A DNA stretch of 64,000 nt from G963664585 sp963664585. GTDB lineage: Bacteria > Bacillota > Clostridia > Oscillospirales > Ruminococcaceae. Below are positions 53,414 through 61,750 of this stretch, piece after piece; the stretch's first letter is position 1; each line of letters begins with the position of its first letter. Location: contig CAXXEO010000006.1 of the NCBI GenBank assembly GCA_963664585.2, positions 10,453 through 74,452 on the forward strand, written 5' to 3'. A model generated the notes under the pieces. The model was not told the DNA's origin and ran no database searches. It saw nothing but the letters and a program-made list of their open reading frames with translations. Position numbers and translations under genes: made by a program.

Positions 53414-54694
53414 TTATTCGCCCAGAAGCTTTTCGACACTTGCCAGCCTGACACAGAGGCAGAAGAGCGAAGCAGCGGTTTTCAGCTCGTCAGCGCCAGG
53501 ATAACTGGGGGCAATTCTAATCTTGGCATCCTTAGGATCCTTGCCATACGGATGGGTGGCACCGGCATTTGTCAGGACTACGCCGGCCTCTTTGCACAAA
53601 GCAACTACCCTCTTGGCGCAGCCGTCCATGGTCGTATAGGTAATAAAGTATCCACCATTCGGCTTGATCCAACTGCCGACACCCTTACCGGCCAGCTCTG
53701 TTTCAAAGGCTTTGATAACGGCATCAAAACGGGGACGCAGCACATCGGCATGCTTCTTCATATGATCGAGAATACCCTGTTTGTTTTTAAAGAAGCGGAC
53801 ATGTCTGAGCATGTTCATCTTATCCCAGCCAATCGCCTGCGCGCTGATCTGTTTCTTGATAAAAGCGATATTCTCTTCAGAAGCAGCCATCACAGCCACA
53901 CCTGCACCGGGGAAGGTCAGCTTGGAGGTAGAGGCAAAGATAAAGGGCATATTGGGGTTTCCGGCCTTTTTGCACTCTTCCAGAATATTGAGAACGGGAA
54001 CATCTTTGTAGACAAAGTGTACACAGTAGGCATTGTCCCAAAAAATTCTGAAATCCTTTGCGGCAGGTTTAAGCGCTGCCAGTCTCTTCACAGTTGCATC
54101 AGAGTAGGTTCCGCCCAATGGATTGGAGTATTTTGGTACGCACCAAATCCCCTTGATGGTTTCGTCGGCTGCGACGAGCTTCTCAATGGTATCCATATCG
54201 GGGCCTTCTTCATTCATTTCGATGTTTATCATCTCGACGCCGAAAAACTCGGTGATGGCAAAGTGCCTGTCATAGCCGGGAACAGGACAGAGAAATTTGA
54301 TCTTTTCATATTTGCCCCAGGGCTTGTCAGAGCCAAGCACGCCATGGGTCATCCCTTTGGAAACAGTGTCAAACATAATTGTCAGCGAGGAAGAACCTTC
54401 GACGATCAGCTCTTTTGGTGAGATTTCCAAAAGCTCAGCAAATAGCTTCTTTGCCTCGGGGATTCCGTCCAGAACCCCATAGTTGCGGCAGTCCGTACCG
54501 TCATCTGCCTTTATAACCGACTGGGAATTGAGCACATCCAGCATGGGCATAGAAAGTGCAAGCTGCTCGCTGCCGGGCTTTCCTCTTGACATGTCAAGTT
54601 TCAGTCCCTGTGCCTTGAAACGATCAAATTCGGCTTGCAAGCTGGCTTTTTCTGTCTGCAGCTCTGCCTTTGTCATCGACTGATATGTAGCCAT
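53414..54694 (-). CDS. Class I/II PLP-dependent aminotransferase (aspartate aminotransferase-like)
   Basis: A 426-residue fold-type I PLP enzyme. The conserved start LKLDMSRGKPGSEQLALSMP, CVPKYSNPLGGTYSD, WDNAYCVHF and the Schiff-base Lys in STSKLTFPGAGVAVM are seen. It belongs to the aspartate aminotransferase subgroup found in Clostridia (MocR-like catalytic domain without DNA-binding part). GGGGGAT precedes the ATG. The amino-group donor is most likely aspartate but this cannot be read from sequence. Confidence 0.9.
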   Translation of the reverse strand: MATYQSMTKAELQTEKASLQAEFDRFKAQGLKLDMSRGKPGSEQLALSMPMLDVLNSQSVIKADDGTDCRNYGVLDGIPEAKKLFAELLEISPKELIVEGSSSLTIMFDTVSKGMTHGVLGSDKPWGKYEKIKFLCPVPGYDRHFAITEFFGVEMINIEMNEEGPDMDTIEKLVAADETIKGIWCVPKYSNPLGGTYSDATVKRLAALKPAAKDFRIFWDNAYCVHFVYKDVPVLNILEECKKAGNPNMPFIFASTSKLTFPGAGVAVMAASEENIAFIKKQISAQAIGWDKMNMLRHVRFFKNKQGILDHMKKHADVLRPRFDAVIKAFETELAGKGVGSWIKPNGGYFITYTTMDGCAKRVVALCKEAGVVLTNAGATHPYGKDPKDAKIRIAPSYPGADELKTAASLFCLCVRLASVEKLLGE

Positions 54695-54742
54695 AGTAAT
54701 CCCCCTAATATTTTTTAATGTGTTATTTTTTAAAACGGTAAC

Positions 54743-56140
54743 TCAATATTCGGCCGTTCCCGGTGTTCTCGGGAAGGGCAGCACATCGCGGATGTTGGTG
54801 ACACCGGTGATATACATAATCAGTCTTTCAAAGCCGAGACCGAAACCAGCGTGCTTTGTTCCGCCAAAGCGCCGCAAATCCAGATACCACTCATATCCCT
54901 CGCGCGGCAGCTTTAGCTCTTCCATTCGGGCAAGAAGGACGTCCAAACGCTCTTCACGCTGACTTCCGCCGACAAGTTCGCCGACACCGGGAACTAGCAG
55001 GTCCATCGCGGCCACGGTCTTGCCATCGTCATTGAGGCGCATATAAAAGGACTTGATTTCTTTGGGATAGCCGGTAACGAATACCGGACCGTGAAAGTGC
55101 TCTTCGCACAGATATCTCTCATGCTCGGTCTGCAGATCACAGCCCCAGTAAACAGGGTAGTCAAAACGGTCCTTGACAGCTTCTAATATACTGACAGCCT
55201 CAGTATAGGTTACCTGGCAGAAATCGGCGTTTACAAGTGCGGTAAGCCTTTCGACAAGTCCCTTGTCGTAGAACTCATTAAAGAAGGCCATCTCAATAGG
55301 GCAATGCTTTAAAACATAGTCCAGAACGTACTTGATCATATCCCTCGCCAGTGCCATATTGTCTGAGAGGTCGGCAAAGGCGATCTCGGGCTCGACCATC
55401 CAGAACTCGGAGGCATGGCGCGCGGTGTGCGAATCCTCGGCCCTGAAGGTGGGACCAAAGGTATAGATGTTACCAAAGGCCATCGCCATCGCCTCACCCT
55501 CAAGCTGACCGGAAACCGTGAGACTTGTAAGTTTTCCAAAAAAGTCCTTTGTGAAATCGACCTCTCCCTTTTCATTACGGGGCGGATTTGCAGGGTCAAG
55601 GGTCGTTACGCGGAACATATCACCTGCACCCTCACAGTCGCTGCCGGTAATGATGGGGGTATGAACATAGACGTATCCACGCTCGTTAAAGAAGCTGTGT
55701 ATAGCAAATGCTACGACCGAGCGTACCCGAAACACAGCGCTAAAGGTATTTGTGCGGGGCCTCAAATATGCGATGGAACGAAGATACTCGAGACTGTGGC
55801 GTTTCTTCTGAAGCGGATAGTCAGGCGTTGATGTGCCCTCAACCGCCACTGCAGAGGCGTGCATTTCAAAGGGCTGTTTTGCATCCGGTGTAAGCACGAT
55901 ATCCCCGGTGATCACCAGCGCAGCACCCACATTGACCTTGACCACCTCGTCAAAATTCTCCAGCTTGTTCTGCTGTAATACGATTTGAAGATTGGAGAAA
56001 TAGCTGCCGTCATTAAGCTCAATAAATCCTAGAGCACCAGAATGACGGATAGTTTTCACCCAGCCGCATACTGTGATCTTTCCATTTGTGTACCCCGACG
56101 CGTCCGCGAAAAGCAAGCGCATTTCTGTTCTCATATGCAT
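54743..56140 (-). CDS. asnS: Asparaginyl-tRNA synthetase
   Basis: A 465-residue class IIb synthetase. The OB-fold anticodon domain (KITVCGWVKTIRHSGALGFI) is followed by the catalytic core with motif 2 PTFRAEDSHTARHASEFWM and motif 3 GFGLGFERLIMYITGVTNIR. I start at the ATG at 56140 (GGAGG eight bases upstream); the frame is open for another 49 codons that have no family similarity. No T-box is visible upstream. The presence of AsnRS indicates direct charging of tRNA-Asn. Confidence 0.97.
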   Translation of the reverse strand: MHMRTEMRLLFADASGYTNGKITVCGWVKTIRHSGALGFIELNDGSYFSNLQIVLQQNKLENFDEVVKVNVGAALVITGDIVLTPDAKQPFEMHASAVAVEGTSTPDYPLQKKRHSLEYLRSIAYLRPRTNTFSAVFRVRSVVAFAIHSFFNERGYVYVHTPIITGSDCEGAGDMFRVTTLDPANPPRNEKGEVDFTKDFFGKLTSLTVSGQLEGEAMAMAFGNIYTFGPTFRAEDSHTARHASEFWMVEPEIAFADLSDNMALARDMIKYVLDYVLKHCPIEMAFFNEFYDKGLVERLTALVNADFCQVTYTEAVSILEAVKDRFDYPVYWGCDLQTEHERYLCEEHFHGPVFVTGYPKEIKSFYMRLNDDGKTVAAMDLLVPGVGELVGGSQREERLDVLLARMEELKLPREGYEWYLDLRRFGGTKHAGFGLGFERLIMYITGVTNIRDVLPFPRTPGTAEY

Positions 56141-56489
56141 GGAATATACCTCCACTGGATGGCTATTTTGATACATTATACTTCGACAGGAAAATATTAT
56201 CAAGCTATTTGATGTAATTTCTATCAATTTTTTATTTTTATGATTTTTTTCCTTCATTAAATAATATTCTGTTGCTTTATACAGCATTTTTTGTGCTGTT
56301 AATTAACAAATATTCTTAATAGAAGATCTTCATTGATTAAAGTTATTTTGATTCCTGCTAAAATGGCGTTCTTATTTTTGGAGTTAAATTCGGAACTAGC
56401 GAGAGAATCGATTTCCGCCAATCGTTTGATTTTTATCTGCAATTAGTATAAACTATGAAATATTGGCATACGATGGGAGCTTTGGATTT

Positions 56490-57416
56490 ATGGAAGTAGC
56501 AATCTCTATATTCAATCAGGTTATTGTTATGTTTCTTCTGATTGCCGTCGGCTATGCTTGTAGCCGATGGAATATCTTGTCACAGGATGGCGCCAAGCAA
56601 ATTTCTAACCTTCTCATTATGGTTGTCATTCCGATCGCAATATTTTCCTCGTTTCAACGCCCCTTTTCAAAACAACTGATGATGAAGCTGGGCTGGGGGT
56701 TCGTTGTTGCGATTGCGATCCATATAATTTATATCATTGCCGCTACAATGGCTTTTAAACAGGATGATAAACGCCAATATGTTGTATACCGCATGTCGGC
56801 CATCTTTTCCAACTCGTCATTTATGGCCCTTCCTCTGATAGGCGCTGTGCTGGGAAGCGAGGGCGTCTTTATCGGTTCCACCTACATTGCTGTAATGAAT
56901 GTATTTTTGTGGACCTATGGCATCTATCTGATCACTGGCGACAAGTCCGTTATCAGTCTTAAAAAAGCTTTTATCAATCCCTCCACACTGGCTCTTTTAG
57001 CTGGACTGGTGACATTTATTTTTTCTATCAGCCTCCCGGGACCGCTTGGCACGACCGTTAAATACGTGGCCAGCCTCAACACCCCTCTTGCCATGCTTGC
57101 GATGGGCATTTTCGTTTCTCAGGCCGACATTCCCTCCACCCTGAAGAAGCCTGTCTCCTACGCCGTAAGCGCCCTGAAGCTTGCCGTTATCCCCACCGCC
57201 CTGACCTTAGTATTCTCCATGCTGCCCATAGACAGGACGGTGCTTCTCACTCTGCTTCTATCCTCCAGCTGCCCGACCGCCGTATCCGTGATGCTTTTCT
57301 CGGCAAAGTTTGGTGGCGACTATGCGGAGAGCTCGGGCCTGATCGCCAAAACCACCCTACTCTCCATTCTGACAATCCCCCTTCTGGTGGCGTTGTCACA
57401 GCTTATCTGGAACTAA
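56490..57416 (+). CDS. AEC family permease (auxin efflux carrier-like)
   Basis: A 308-residue membrane protein with about ten hydrophobic segments. N-terminal helices (NQVIVMFLLIAVGYACSRWN), the SNLLIMVVIPIAIFSSF pattern with the conserved Asn-Pro type break, and the C-terminal SSSCPTAVSVMLFSAKFGGD match the AEC family, which exports or exchanges organic acids. The start ATG has GGGAG about ten bases upstream. It faces away from asnS. Substrate unknown. Confidence 0.88.
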   Translation: MEVAISIFNQVIVMFLLIAVGYACSRWNILSQDGAKQISNLLIMVVIPIAIFSSFQRPFSKQLMMKLGWGFVVAIAIHIIYIIAATMAFKQDDKRQYVVYRMSAIFSNSSFMALPLIGAVLGSEGVFIGSTYIAVMNVFLWTYGIYLITGDKSVISLKKAFINPSTLALLAGLVTFIFSISLPGPLGTTVKYVASLNTPLAMLAMGIFVSQADIPSTLKKPVSYAVSALKLAVIPTALTLVFSMLPIDRTVLLTLLLSSSCPTAVSVMLFSAKFGGDYAESSGLIAKTTLLSILTIPLLVALSQLIWN

Positions 57417-57436
57417 AATTCTCTTTTCTGATTATA

Positions 57437-57465
57437 TTGACAAATTACGACGAAACTAATATAAT
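57437..57465 (+). promoter_or_regulatory. Perfect SigA promoter for tRNA-Ser
   Basis: TTGACA (57437-57442), 17-base spacer, TATAAT (57460-57465). The tRNA starts 36 bases downstream of the -10. Confidence 0.92.
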
Positions 57466-57501
57466 GTCTAAGTGACCCGGGTAGAGTACCCGTTTTAACA
57501 T

Positions 57502-57594
57502 GGAGAAGTCGCCTAGCTTGGTCGAGGGCGCACGATTGGAAATCGTGTAGGCCCCAAAAGGGTCTCGAGGGTTCGAATCCCTCCTTCTCCGCCA
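57502..57594 (+). tRNA. tRNA-Ser (GGA)
   Basis: Acceptor stem GGAGAAG / CTTCTCC, GCCA 3' end encoded (57591-57594), anticodon loop TTGGAAA with anticodon GGA, a long variable arm (GGCCCCAAAAGGGTC) and the T arm GGGTTCGAATCCC. Length 93 with CCA. The long variable arm and GGA anticodon identify serine. A terminator-like hairpin follows immediately. Confidence 0.98.
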
Positions 57595-57633
57595 GAAAAG
57601 ACATATCTTCCGTCAAGGAGGGTATGTTTTTTT
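57595..57633 (+). terminator. Hairpin terminator after tRNA-Ser, copy 1 of a direct repeat
   Basis: ACATATCTTCC pairs with GGAGGGTATGT, followed by TTTTTTT. The same 34-base segment recurs at 58235-58268 with three changes, so this is also one arm of a direct repeat around the XRE locus. Confidence 0.75.
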
Positions 57634-57657
57634 ATGTGCAAGAGCGTGGATTTTGAA

Positions 57658-57831
57658 TTACTCTTCATCCACGCCTTTTTTGTTTTCTGACGGTAACTGA
57701 ATCACTTGAAATTCCGGATCCGATGAGGAAATATAATGCTCCTCACACTCTTGCTGTGCCGCAATCAGAATGCTGACAGCCTGCTCAGAGGCCCTGAATA
57801 TTTTTAAATACATTTCTTTGTAGTCTGGCAT
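57658..57831 (-). CDS. Small hypothetical protein divergent from the XRE regulator
   Basis: A 57-residue frame, MPDYKEMYLKIFRASEQAVS then QECEEHYISS, ending in GVDEE. Its ATG is preceded by GAGGTGAGAGT, the mirror image of the site before the XRE gene. Similar short MPDYKxMY proteins next to XRE regulators are, as I recall, frequent in clostridial mobile DNA. Function unknown; the charged C-terminus suggests a soluble protein. Confidence 0.65.
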   Translation of the reverse strand: MPDYKEMYLKIFRASEQAVSILIAAQQECEEHYISSSDPEFQVIQLPSENKKGVDEE

Positions 57832-57922
57832 ACTCTCACCTCAAATAGATTTTATGCTTTTTTCGCATAAATGTCGATATGCGTTTATCGCATAACATAC
57901 AATATCTATGAGGTGAGAGTAT
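57830..57922. promoter_or_regulatory. Symmetric divergent control region with two operator-like dyads
   Basis: Two 17-bp dyads TATGC-N7-GCATA lie at 57853-57869 and 57878-57894, centres 25 bp apart. Outside them is a perfect 14-bp inverted repeat, ATACTCTCACCTCA (57830-57843) and TGAGGTGAGAGTAT (57909-57922), each arm carrying the ribosome binding site of one divergent gene. The pattern suggests autoregulation by the XRE protein of both itself and the small gene. Confidence 0.7.
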
Positions 57923-58140
57923 TGTACCAACATATTAGAGATTTGCGAGAAGATAGCGATTTTACTCAACAGCAAGTGGCTGAACTGCTCAACATTAGTC
58001 AAACAACCTATTCCAGATATGAAAGCAGCACCTTGGATATTCCAAGCTCATCATTAATTGTCTTGGCAAAATTCTATAAAACAAGTGTAGATTATCTTCT
58101 TGGCTTGACTAACAATAAAACACCTTATGAAAAAATATGA
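57922..58140 (+). CDS. XRE family transcriptional regulator
   Basis: A 72-residue single-domain helix-turn-helix protein: YQHIRDLREDSDFTQQQVAE, LLNISQTTYSRYESSTLDIP and KFYKTSVDYLLGLTN. I start at TTG 57922, six bases after AGGTG, because that gives the conserved YQHIRDLRED start; earlier codons have no site. Two matching dyads lie just upstream. It overlaps the start of a second XRE fragment. Confidence 0.88.
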   Translation: MYQHIRDLREDSDFTQQQVAELLNISQTTYSRYESSTLDIPSSSLIVLAKFYKTSVDYLLGLTNNKTPYEKI

Positions 58141-58210
58141 GCGTATTCGCGTGCAGCATGGGGATGTGGATTTGACACAGGAAAAGGTTGAAACGCTTTG
58201 CCACACCTAA
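58128..58210 (+). pseudogene. Truncated second XRE-like regulator
   Basis: ATG at 58128 (overlapping the end of the first XRE gene in another frame) gives MKKYERIRVQHGDVDLTQEK then VETLCHT and a stop, 27 residues. The sequence matches the first helices of an XRE domain (compare IRDLREDSDFTQQQVAELL) but ends where the recognition helix should begin. Probably a remnant of a paralogue. Confidence 0.5.
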
Positions 58211-58234
58211 AAATCCTTTTTCCTCTATTATTCC

Positions 58235-58275
58235 AAAAAAGACATATCTTCCACCAAGGAGGATATGTCTTTCTT
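58235..58275 (+). terminator. Hairpin terminator, copy 2 of the direct repeat
   Basis: AAGACATATCTTCC pairs with GGAGGATATGTCTT, followed by TCTTTATG. Its 34 bases repeat those after tRNA-Ser (57595-57628). Confidence 0.7.
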
Positions 58276-58391
58276 TATGCTGAAAAGTTCGGTATAATCA
58301 ATGCTAATGTGACCGATATAGGATGGTAGAGATAAACAGAATTTGACGATTCCTGTAAACAGGTTATTTATATAATTAGGAAGGATACGCA

Positions 58392-59111
58392 ATGGATTTA
58401 CGAACAACATTTAATGAAGAAGCTGCTAACTACGATAAGTACAGACCTACATACTGTAAGGAGTTGTTTGACGATGTTATCTGCTTCAGTGGTATAAATG
58501 ATATAAATACTGCGCTTGAAATTGGCATCGGTACGGGACAGGCAACATTGCCTATCCTTAAAACTGGCTGTAAAGTAACAGCTATTGAGCTTGGTAAAGA
58601 CTTATCCGAGTATTCCAAACAAAAATTTTCGACATATAGCAATTTTGAAATCATCAATACTGACTTTGAAAAATATGAAGACACTCACAAATACGATTTT
58701 ATTTATTCAGCAACTGCTTTTCACTGGGTTCCGGCAGAAATCGGGTATCCTAAAGTTTTTCAACATTTGAAAAGTAGAGGAACATTAGCTTTGTTCTGGA
58801 ACCGCCCCTTTGCTGCAAGAGACAGCGATCCCCTTCATGTGGAAATACAGAAAATCTACGCACAATACAGACCTTCATCGAAAAAGCTTCAAGAGTATAG
58901 TGAAAACGACTGTGAGAAAATTGCTGAAATTATCCGGCAATATGGATTTGTTGACGTAACTTTTAAGCTATACCACCAAACAAGAGAATTTGATGCAAAG
59001 AGTTATATTTCATTGTTGAATACTTATTCCGATCATCGAGCGATGAAAAAAGAGCAAAAAATTATTTTTGAAAATAAAATAGCAGAAGCTATTGATCATT
59101 TTAGCGGTTAG
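58392..59111 (+). CDS. Class I SAM-dependent methyltransferase, ended early by TAG
   Basis: A 239-residue methyltransferase. Motif I ALEIGIGTGQATLPIL binds SAM, followed by AIELGKDLSEYSKQKF and YSATAFHWVPAEIGY. After HFSG a TAG (59109) interrupts; the same frame then runs on for MMIYDTMDLYLARKA to a TAA at 59157, which matches the usual C-terminal end of this family (YDTxDLYLARK). So the gene has probably lost its last 15 residues through a nonsense mutation or reads through. Substrate unknown. Confidence 0.83.
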   Translation: MDLRTTFNEEAANYDKYRPTYCKELFDDVICFSGINDINTALEIGIGTGQATLPILKTGCKVTAIELGKDLSEYSKQKFSTYSNFEIINTDFEKYEDTHKYDFIYSATAFHWVPAEIGYPKVFQHLKSRGTLALFWNRPFAARDSDPLHVEIQKIYAQYRPSSKKLQEYSENDCEKIAEIIRQYGFVDVTFKLYHQTREFDAKSYISLLNTYSDHRAMKKEQKIIFENKIAEAIDHFSG

Positions 59112-59217
59112 ATGATGATTTATGATACAATGGATTTATATTTGGCAAGAAAAGCATAACACGAAGCGGACAAATTTTAAATTTATTGTCGAATGTCCAA
59201 GTATTGAACAAACGATT

Positions 59218-59478
59218 TTAGCAGGAATGTTTTGTTTTAGCATCAGTGTCATGAAAGCGGATATTGGGAAGGCTTGCAAGCTTTAATTGCTCATTATACT
59301 GTTTATCAAGCGCACTTGTTGACATAGGGAGGCCGTCTGCCCTGCACATTACTAAATTATAGGGATTATATCCTTCACCAAATTTTAAAGCCTGTACTGC
59401 TTGTATGGCGGCATGTCTCTTTAATTTAAGCAGAACGGGTCCGGCCGCCTTGCCTCCTACGTAGCAGCCTCGCTTCAT
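59218..59478 (-). pseudogene. Tyrosine recombinase (integrase) fragment
   Basis: An 86-residue frame: QALKFGEGYNPYNLVMCRAD, GLPMSTSALDKQYNEQLKLA and SLPNIRFHDTDAKTKH. This is the stretch just before the HxLRH active-site box of phage-type integrases (usually IRFHDLRHT); here the reading after FHD departs from the family and stops. Both the N-terminal part and the catalytic Arg/Tyr are missing. Likely the remains of the integrase of an element near tRNA-Ser. Confidence 0.65.
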
Positions 59479-59539
59479 CTACATTGAGCAAATGAGAAAT
59501 TATACTCGTGTAAAGAAGAGATGAAAATGGTGATAAATC

Positions 59540-60094
59540 ATGAAGGAATATAAAAGAAAATATCCCTTGTTTTCTTTATGTGGTCTTAACTGTGGACTTT
59601 GCCCACGATATCAAAGCGAGGGAACATCAAGGTGCCCCGGATGCGGCGGCAAAGATTTTCATCTGCAGCACCCAAGCTGCGCAGTGATTACCTGTAGTAA
59701 AAAGCATGATGAAATTGAGTATTGCTTCTTGTGCAAAGATTTTCCGTGTAATAGATATAAATGTCCAAGTGAAAAAGATTCATTCGTCACCTATCGTAAT
59801 GTAATAAATGATTTGCAGAAAGCTATTGACAACGGAATTGAAGAATATCAAGCGGAGCTTAATGAAAAAATATTGTTTTTCGAATACTTGATCAGCAATT
59901 TTAATGATGGTAGAAAAAAGAACTTTTTTTGTATTGCTGTCAATCTTCTGGATCTTGTAGATTTGAATAATATAAAAGAAAATATTAAAAAAATTGATCA
60001 AACAATTCCACAAAAAGACAAGATTAAATTGATAGAATCATGGTTTAGTGAAAAAGCAAAGAGTAAAAATATTGTCATCAAGCTGAGAAAATAA
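59540..60094 (+). CDS. DUF3795 cysteine-rich protein
   Basis: A 184-residue protein. The N-terminal half is Cys-rich: CGLNCGLCPRYQSEGTSRCP, CGGKDFHLQHPSCAVITCSK and EIEYCFLCKDFPCNRYKC, the pattern of DUF3795, which probably binds metal. The C-terminal half is helical and Lys-rich. Function unknown. It has its own terminator-like hairpin at 60145-60180. Base composition is more AT-rich than the core genes. Confidence 0.82.
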   Translation: MKEYKRKYPLFSLCGLNCGLCPRYQSEGTSRCPGCGGKDFHLQHPSCAVITCSKKHDEIEYCFLCKDFPCNRYKCPSEKDSFVTYRNVINDLQKAIDNGIEEYQAELNEKILFFEYLISNFNDGRKKNFFCIAVNLLDLVDLNNIKENIKKIDQTIPQKDKIKLIESWFSEKAKSKNIVIKLRK

Positions 60095-60144
60095 GCATAA
60101 TGAGTAACGAAGCATTGGCATCAATATTCACCTAATTTTCTTGT

Positions 60145-60180
60145 AAAACCACCTAAACTGTTTGTTTGGGCGGTTTTATT
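60145..60180 (+). terminator. Terminator of the DUF3795 gene
   Basis: AAAACCACCTAAA pairs imperfectly (G-T pairs) with TTTGGGCGGTTTT, followed by ATTATA. About 50 bases after the stop. Confidence 0.55.
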
Positions 60181-60324
60181 ATACGTATTCGCTATCGAAA
60201 ATTTATCAAACAGCAAAACATCAAGGCGTCCTAATAACTATTTTTAATCGACTTTTCGGACGGTCTGGCCACAGTTACAGATACGAACACTGTATGTAAT
60301 CAGAAATGCACTTGTGTTCCTAAA

Positions 60325-60362
60325 AAATACGACGAGCAGGTAAATTCCTGTTCGTCGTATTT
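60325..60362. terminator. Strong bidirectional terminator
   Basis: AAATACGACGAGCAGG pairs with CCTGTTCGTCGTATTT (one G-T), 6-base loop, T-runs on both strands. Confidence 0.85.
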
Positions 60363-60372
60363 TTTTTCTTTA

Positions 60373-60486
60373 TCAGAACGGCAGTTGCAGTGTTCCCGGT
60401 GTTTTTAGGTCTCCAGTTGGTTCTCTTTTGAGTATTGCCCTGATTGCTAAGTCGACGCCGGACGAGTACGGGATATGTTCGGCTGC
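60373..60486 (-). pseudogene. Unrecognised C-terminal protein fragment
   Basis: A 37-residue open stretch between a TAG and TGA-TAA: EHIPYSSGVDLAIRAILKRE then GDLKTPGTLQLPF. It looks like the end of a real protein, with two stops and a terminator directly downstream, but I cannot name the family. No start codon or binding site is associated. Confidence 0.3.
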
Positions 60487-60730
60487 CTAGCTCTTATTCT
60501 GCTCAGCTAATTTGTATCGCCACATGTAAGATTGGAATTTGATCCTACTTTTTCAATATCAAGCATAGTTTGACGCATTTCTGATTTTAGTCATTACTGC
60601 CGTTAGCGCAAATTCAATATTGCAGTTTTTTCTTCTGTATTTATTCAATGCTAGCACGTCTAATAATAATCAGAAGTTTATTAGCTCTTGATTTTTGAAT
60701 ATTTAAAGTTGAAACGAATACCCCTATATC

Positions 60731-61384
60731 CTACCATAGAGGAATCCCGCGCACAGGTTCGGGACATATGCTTGCAGTAATGGTATTGGTGTCTAATGTA
60801 ACCAAAGCATTTCTAGCCAGAACCCTTCCATTCACCACTACGCTGTTCGTTACTGTGATTGACGCCAAAGCCAGGATGGTTCCCTGAAACGTTGACCCTG
60901 TCCCGAGCGTCGCAGAGCTTCCGACTTGCCAAAAGACATTGCAAGCCCGGGCACCATTGATAAGATTTACGCTGCTACCTGTTGCAGTAGTAAGCGCTGA
61001 GCCAATCTGAAATATGAATACAGCATTGGGGTCACCCTGAGCGTTAAGAGTTACAGTTCCTGTTATTCCAAGTGAGGAGGCAGAGTTGTAAACGCCAGGA
61101 GTGAGTGTTTGCCCACCGATGTCCCCGGTTATGATGGGGATGGCAGGTGTTCGGCCCGCAGCATCGTTATAGGCGACATCTAAGTCTGTTTTTGCCACCT
61201 GCGTGAATCCGTCACCCGCATGGTTTGTGCCGTTTATTATAACAGTACCAAAGCCAGTTTCTGCTGGATTTGGATACGTTCCAACGTCCCCAGTAATCGT
61301 GGTGATACCTGTGTTGGTGATCCCAGTACCGGCCAGGACTGCAAATTTGACGGCCGTTCCAAGGTTTACTGTTGCTTGAGCCAA
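60731..61384 (-). CDS. DUF3494 (ice-binding fold) protein
   Basis: A 217-residue protein rich in Thr, Gly and Val: LGTAVKFAVLAGTGITNTGI, TITGDVGTYPNPAETGF, IITGDIGGQTLTPGVYNSAS and FIFQIGSALTTATGSSVNLI, which is the DUF3494 ice-binding/antifreeze-like beta-helix. In characterised cases this domain binds ice; in others its role is unknown. It starts with a TTG (GGAAG upstream) and shows no signal peptide, unusual for a family that is mostly exported. It stands alone between two terminators. Confidence 0.85.
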   Translation of the reverse strand: MAQATVNLGTAVKFAVLAGTGITNTGITTITGDVGTYPNPAETGFGTVIINGTNHAGDGFTQVAKTDLDVAYNDAAGRTPAIPIITGDIGGQTLTPGVYNSASSLGITGTVTLNAQGDPNAVFIFQIGSALTTATGSSVNLINGARACNVFWQVGSSATLGTGSTFQGTILALASITVTNSVVVNGRVLARNALVTLDTNTITASICPEPVRGIPLW

Positions 61385-61643
61385 GATAGAACACTTCCAT
61401 TCAGTTGCAAAATTATTATCAATAAGTAGTGTATAATTGCTTGTTAAAATAACTTACTATCTACATTATATAATATTAGTCTTACAGATTTTTGTGAGCT
61501 GTTTTTTTACCTGTCAATCCATCGGCGAGCGGCCTCAGACATAACGCGCTCACAGTTTTGTGGGTGAATTTTTTTAAGCCCGCGTCTAGGTTACATCTAT
61601 TTTCCAAGGTAATAGCAAAAAAGCATTTTAACCGCAATTTTTC
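61385..61643. other. Intergenic region, no gene seen
   Basis: AT-rich, without reading frames of interest. Confidence 0.4.
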
Positions 61644-61677
61644 AAAAAACGCCAAAACAAAATGTTTTGGCGTTTTT
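61644..61677. terminator. Strong bidirectional terminator after the GNAT gene
   Basis: AAAAACGCCAAAACA pairs with TGTTTTGGCGTTTTT, 3-base loop, A/T-rich runs on both sides. The GNAT stop lies 74 bases away on the minus strand. Confidence 0.85.
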
Positions 61678-61750
61678 CCTCAATAACACACTATATAACA
61701 CGCAATACTGTAAAAAATACTGTTTCCAAGCATTTTATAAAGACAAATCT

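Larger units (their letters stand above)
60095..60730. other. Intergenic region with two terminators and gene debris
   Basis: Contains the two hairpins annotated at 60145-60180 and 60325-60362 and a protein-like minus-strand fragment at 60373-60486. From 60490 to 60730 I see only AT-rich sequence. Confidence 0.5.

Noticed and set aside
53552..54421. A 289-codon plus-strand reading frame
   Set aside because: Antisense of the aminotransferase gene; no ribosome binding site and no family motif.
57413..57616. Minus-strand frame with EGFEPSRPFW
   Set aside because: This is the well-known false protein made by reading the complement of a tRNA-Ser gene.
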